Shown piece after piece: positions 6,081 through 7,879 of a stretch of 7,879 nt of DNA. The notes under the pieces were generated by a model that saw only the letters and a program-made list of their open reading frames with translations, was not told the DNA's origin and did not search any database. Position numbers and translations under genes: made by a program. The stretch comes from Gemmatimonadota bacterium (lineage in GTDB: Bacteria > Gemmatimonadota > Gemmatimonadetes > Gemmatimonadales > GWC2-71-9), in NCBI GenBank assembly GCA_003220855.1, contig QHTP01000115.1, forward strand, positions 1 to 7,879. Reading direction: 5' to 3'. The first letter of the stretch is position 1, and the number at the start of each line of letters is the position of its first letter.

Positions 6081-6365
6081 TTACGAGATGGCTGGACGTT
6101 GGCGGCGCTGCGCCAGGTCGCGCGCGATCTCGGAGAGCCACGCGGCGGCACTGCCAGCGCCGGGATTGAAGTGACGGGCGGCGCGCCACGCGCGCTCCAA
6201 CGTCTCCGACAGGACTTCCTCGGTGGCCGCGGGATCGGCGAGCAAGGCGTACACGCGGGCGTACAGGGAGAGCCGGTGGCGGTGGCTGAGCTGTTCGTGG
6301 GCGCGGCGGTCGCCCGCGGCCATGAGTTCGACCAGCTGCGCGTCCGACACGGGCAGGTCGGTCAT
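6081..6365 (-). CDS. ECF-type sigma factor region 2 protein lacking region 4
   Basis: Residues 6-90 match sigma-70 region 2 as found in ECF sigma factors: LVELMAAGDRRAHEQLSHRH (region 2.1), DPAATEEVLSETLERAWRAA (region 2.2, core-polymerase binding), then a GSAAAWLSEIARDLAQRRQR segment covering 2.3-2.4, which contacts the -10 element. The protein stops at 94 residues, straight after region 2, where a typical ECF factor continues for another 80-100 residues to a helix-turn-helix region 4. I found no region 4 in any minus-strand frame downstream as far as 5612. It may be a regulator that binds core polymerase or an anti-sigma factor, a partner for a region 4 encoded elsewhere, or a decayed sigma factor. 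GAGG at plus-strand 6373-6376 lies 7 nt before the ATG. Two putative metal-binding proteins follow it. Confidence 0.78.
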   Translation of the reverse strand: MTDLPVSDAQLVELMAAGDRRAHEQLSHRHRLSLYARVYALLADPAATEEVLSETLERAWRAARHFNPGAGSAAAWLSEIARDLAQRRQRPAIS

Positions 6366-6389
6366 TGGGCAGCCTCGGAAGAGGGTTCC

Positions 6390-6402
6390 GGTCTAGGGTG
6401 CT
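6390..6402. repeat. 13-bp direct repeat, copy 1 (GGTCTAGGGTGCT)
   Basis: The identical 13-mer occurs at 6486-6498, 96 bp away start to start. This copy lies in the intergenic region 25 bp upstream of the sigma-like gene. It contains the often under-represented tetramer CTAG. Confidence 0.7.
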
Positions 6403-6404
6403 GG

Positions 6405-6422
6405 CTGCACAAACTGCACAAC
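6405..6422. repeat. Tandem 9-bp repeat, possible regulator site
   Basis: Two adjacent 9-mers, CTGCACAAA and CTGCACAAC, differ only at the last base. They lie about 40-57 bp upstream of the sigma-like start codon on the minus strand (sense GTTGTGCAGTTTGTGCAG), a position suited to a regulator or promoter -35 element. No protein partner can be named. Confidence 0.45.
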
Positions 6423-6431
6423 TGGGAAAGA

Positions 6432-6445
6432 GTCGCAAGAGCGAC
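6432..6445 (-). terminator. Second stem-loop after the lipoprotein gene
   Basis: A 5-bp perfect stem GTCGC/GCGAC with a 4-nt loop. On the minus strand it is followed within two bases by TTTCCC, a weak U-tract, so it could help end transcription from the lipoprotein gene at 6489-7235 before the sigma-like gene. The short stem keeps confidence low. Confidence 0.3.
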
Positions 6446-6462
6446 ACGAGGTAACGATTGGC

Positions 6463-6482
6463 GTGTGGCGTCGTCGCCACAC
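6463..6482 (-). terminator. 8-bp stem-loop 6 nt after the lipoprotein stop codon
   Basis: A perfect 8-bp inverted repeat, GTGTGGCG-TCGT-CGCCACAC, with a tetraloop. It directly follows the stop codon of the minus-strand lipoprotein gene. There is no U-run after it on the minus strand, so it may be a 3'-end stabilising hairpin or part of a two-hairpin terminator with 6432-6445 rather than a classical intrinsic terminator. On the plus strand it is followed only by TTT. Confidence 0.45.
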
Positions 6483-6485
6483 TTT

Positions 6486-6498
6486 GGTCTAGGGTGCT
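6486..6498. repeat. 13-bp direct repeat, copy 2, containing the lipoprotein stop codon
   Basis: Exact copy of 6390-6402. It spans the last codons and the TAG stop (6491-6489) of the minus-strand lipoprotein gene. Together the two copies bracket an 83-bp segment with two hairpins and a tandem repeat. Confidence 0.7.
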
Positions 6499-7235
6499 TC
6501 GTGATCCCCGGCGAGACTGAGCCGCGTGCCGTCCGCAAACACCACGTCCGTGGTTTCCCACACGAGCTTCATCTTGTTGAGCGGGGTGTCGCGCAGCCGC
6601 TGGTGGGCGACGCGGAATGGGTTGAACCGCACGATGCGGGCGGGCTCGCGCCGCGACTGCCCTGGGGCGAGCGCCAAATCCACCTTCAGGTGCGCGCTGT
6701 AGATCGAGTCGCCGAACGTATCGAGGAACGTCGCGTCCCCCTGGAAGGCGCGCATCGGCTTGGTGCCTTTGTTCTCGTAGGCGAACGCGAGCGAGATGTA
6801 GTCCTCGTACTGCTCGGACGCAGGGTCTTTGGGCAGGTACGTCTTTTTCACGATCGTGACGGCGAGCAAAGGCTCGAGCAGTTTTCGGACACTGTCCTGG
6901 CGCGCCCGTTCGGCGGCCGACGCGGCGGCGTCCGCCTGCCGTTTTCGGGCCTGCTCCTCCCGGGCCCACGTGACGATCTCAGCGAGGGTCATTGAGTCGT
7001 GCGGGGCGCGCGCGGCGAATCCGGACTCGGCCGTGACGCCGAGCAGCGCGCGGGCCGCGGCGAGCGGCAGGCGCACGCTGTCGGCGGCCTTGAGGACGGA
7101 ATCGAGCCGGGCGACCGGGACCCGCCGCGCGAGGAACGCGCGCTCCGGGCCGCGGGAGCTGCAGGCCGCTACTGTCGCGCCGAGCAAGCCGATGCGCACG
7201 AGGTGCGTGGTCCAACGAGCGGGGCCGATGCCCAT
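6489..7235 (-). CDS. Lipoprotein with coiled coil and C-terminal beta domain
   Basis: This 248-residue protein begins at ATG 7235. The frame is open further upstream to 7409, but the 58 extra residues are Arg/Ser/Pro-rich and come before a good lipoprotein signal, so the shorter start is chosen despite a weak ribosome binding site. The lipobox is TVAAC, with Cys25 as the lipid site. Residues about 86-118 are Ala/Arg/Glu/Gln-rich and probably form a coiled coil. Residues 125-243 look like one Ig-type beta-sandwich: VTIVKKTYLPKD, YISLAFAYENKGTKPMRAFQ, ATFLDTFGDSIYS, a Pro-Gly-Gln turn, and a final VVFADGTRLSL. The pattern recalls FxLYD/DUF4352-like extracellular domains with a conserved 'YxNxGxK' turn. 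Function is unknown; it is probably anchored on the periplasmic side of a membrane. It stands alone, divergent from the barrel gene at 7330. Confidence 0.75.
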   Translation of the reverse strand: MGIGPARWTTHLVRIGLLGATVAACSSRGPERAFLARRVPVARLDSVLKAADSVRLPLAAARALLGVTAESGFAARAPHDSMTLAEIVTWAREEQARKRQADAAASAAERARQDSVRKLLEPLLAVTIVKKTYLPKDPASEQYEDYISLAFAYENKGTKPMRAFQGDATFLDTFGDSIYSAHLKVDLALAPGQSRREPARIVRFNPFRVAHQRLRDTPLNKMKLVWETTDVVFADGTRLSLAGDHEAP

Positions 7236-7249
7236 AAGTGAAAGGTCCC

Positions 7250-7280
7250 AGCGAGGGCGCGGACGGGTCAAGCCCTCGCT
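7250..7280. promoter_or_regulatory. Perfect 9-bp inverted repeat in a divergent intergenic region
   Basis: AGCGAGGGC (7250-7258) and GCCCTCGCT (7272-7280) form a perfect inverted repeat around a 13-bp centre. It lies 15 bp before the minus-strand lipoprotein start and 49 bp before the plus-strand barrel start. It may be a dimer operator controlling both genes or an RNA hairpin in one leader. No clear promoter was found nearby. Confidence 0.45.
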
Positions 7281-7294
7281 TGAAAACCGCTTGA
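7277..7294. repeat. Direct repeat CGCTTGA spaced one helical turn
   Basis: CGCTTGA occurs at 7277-7283 and 7288-7294, 11 bp start to start, so both copies would face the same side of the helix. The first copy overlaps the right arm of the 9-bp inverted repeat. A TTGAAA at 7280-7285 resembles a -35 box, but no matching -10 box is present at 16-18 bp. Confidence 0.35.
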
Positions 7295-7329
7295 GGCCTC
7301 CCCGGCAGGATTCGTCGAAGGGAGGCACC

Positions 7330-7879
7330 ATGACTGCTCGGTTGCTCATCATCGTGAGTGTGCTGCTGTACACGTGCGACGCGCTCGCCCGCGCGCAGGG
7401 CGACGACACGCGACACGGCGCTTGGCTGGGAGTAGGCCTGGGCTACGGCTCGGCGGGTTTCTCCTGCGACACCTGCGGCCGCAGCCGGGAGCTCGGTGGT
7501 TGGACCTTCAATCTGGGCCTCGGCGGGACGCCGAATCCGCATGTGCAGCTCGGGGTTCAAGGCGACTTTTGGGAAAACGGGCTAAGGCGAGGAAGGCTCC
7601 CGACCATCAGCACCGGGACGGTGTTGCTGGCGTATTACCCCCGCGTGACCGGGAGCGCTTTCGTCGAGGCGGGACTCGGGCTCTCGAACTATGCGCTCGA
7701 GCACGGTACGGGCGACCCTCTCGAGCCCGTTGCGCGCGAGCCCTCGTACTTCTCCGGCACTGGAAGGGGATACACGCTCGGCTTCGGCTGGGAGGGCATA
7801 CGCGTTGTGTATCACTATGGGAACGTGGGGGCGCTCCGCGACCCCAGCGGCGCGATGATCGCCACGGGATGGAAGCAGA
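7330..7879 (+). CDS. Outer-membrane beta-barrel protein, cut by the right window edge
   Basis: The frame is open from ATG 7330 to the window end, giving 183 residues without a stop. A Sec signal peptide covers residues 1-22 (cleavage expected at ALARA/Q). The mature part is Gly- and aromatic-rich with alternating strands: GAWLGVGLGYGSAGFSC, WTFNLGLGGTPNPHVQLGV, GTVLLAYYP, AFVEAGLGLSNY, YTLGFGWEG, VVYHYGNVG. This is typical of a small 8-strand or similar barrel. A CDTC motif (Cys46, Cys49) sits in the first loop. GGGAGG (7320-7325) precedes the ATG with a short 4-nt spacing. Function is not determined; small barrels of this kind are abundant surface proteins. The full length and C-terminal aromatic signal lie outside the window. 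Confidence 0.7.
   Translation, partial: MTARLLIIVSVLLYTCDALARAQGDDTRHGAWLGVGLGYGSAGFSCDTCGRSRELGGWTFNLGLGGTPNPHVQLGVQGDFWENGLRRGRLPTISTGTVLLAYYPRVTGSAFVEAGLGLSNYALEHGTGDPLEPVAREPSYFSGTGRGYTLGFGWEGIRVVYHYGNVGALRDPSGAMIATGWKQ

Noticed and set aside
6403..6485. The intergenic island as an integron attC site or a MITE
   Set aside because: No GTTRRRY/RYYYAAC core pair was found and the segment ends are not inverted repeats of each other.
5943..6995. Plus-strand 350-residue frame opposite the sigma-like and lipoprotein genes
   Set aside because: It crosses two well-supported minus-strand genes and the structured intergenic island, and has shadow-like composition.

Overview
The window is GC-rich bacterial DNA with a Gram-negative envelope gene set: two outer-membrane beta-barrel proteins, two or three lipoproteins and several Sec signal peptides. 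The Ig-like lipoprotein, the short CxxC-containing surface barrel and the general gene style suggest Gemmatimonadota or a relative such as Acidobacteriota. This is inferred from protein style; there is no rRNA or other marker.

Left part (1-2195, minus strand): NADP-type isocitrate dehydrogenase (icd), then leucyl aminopeptidase (pepA), which overlaps it by 8 bp and runs off the left edge. Both are recognisable by family active-site residues. A 113-bp divergent gap follows.

Middle (2309-5236, plus strand): a tightly packed envelope cluster. It encodes a small secreted His/Cys-rich protein, a BBP2-like outer-membrane barrel, a Met-rich inner-membrane protein split by a one-base shift, an exported FMN_bind-like protein and an Ig-like lipoprotein. 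The cluster covers outer membrane, periplasm and inner membrane. A metal-handling or electron-transfer role is conceivable but unproven. It starts behind a candidate promoter placed so that the first mRNA would be leaderless.

Right-middle (6365-5248, minus strand): three small genes. One is an ECF-like sigma region 2 protein with no region 4, one is an unrecognised protein with two CxxH motifs, and one is a zinc-ribbon protein. The cluster converges on the envelope cluster with an 11-bp gap.

Right part: a lipoprotein with a coiled coil and a C-terminal beta domain (7235-6489, minus), a 123-bp structured intergenic island at its 3' end, a divergent gap with a perfect inverted repeat, and a partial outer-membrane barrel gene running off the right edge. 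No tRNA, rRNA, CRISPR array, transposase or phage gene is visible, and no gene-free stretch exceeds about 125 bp.
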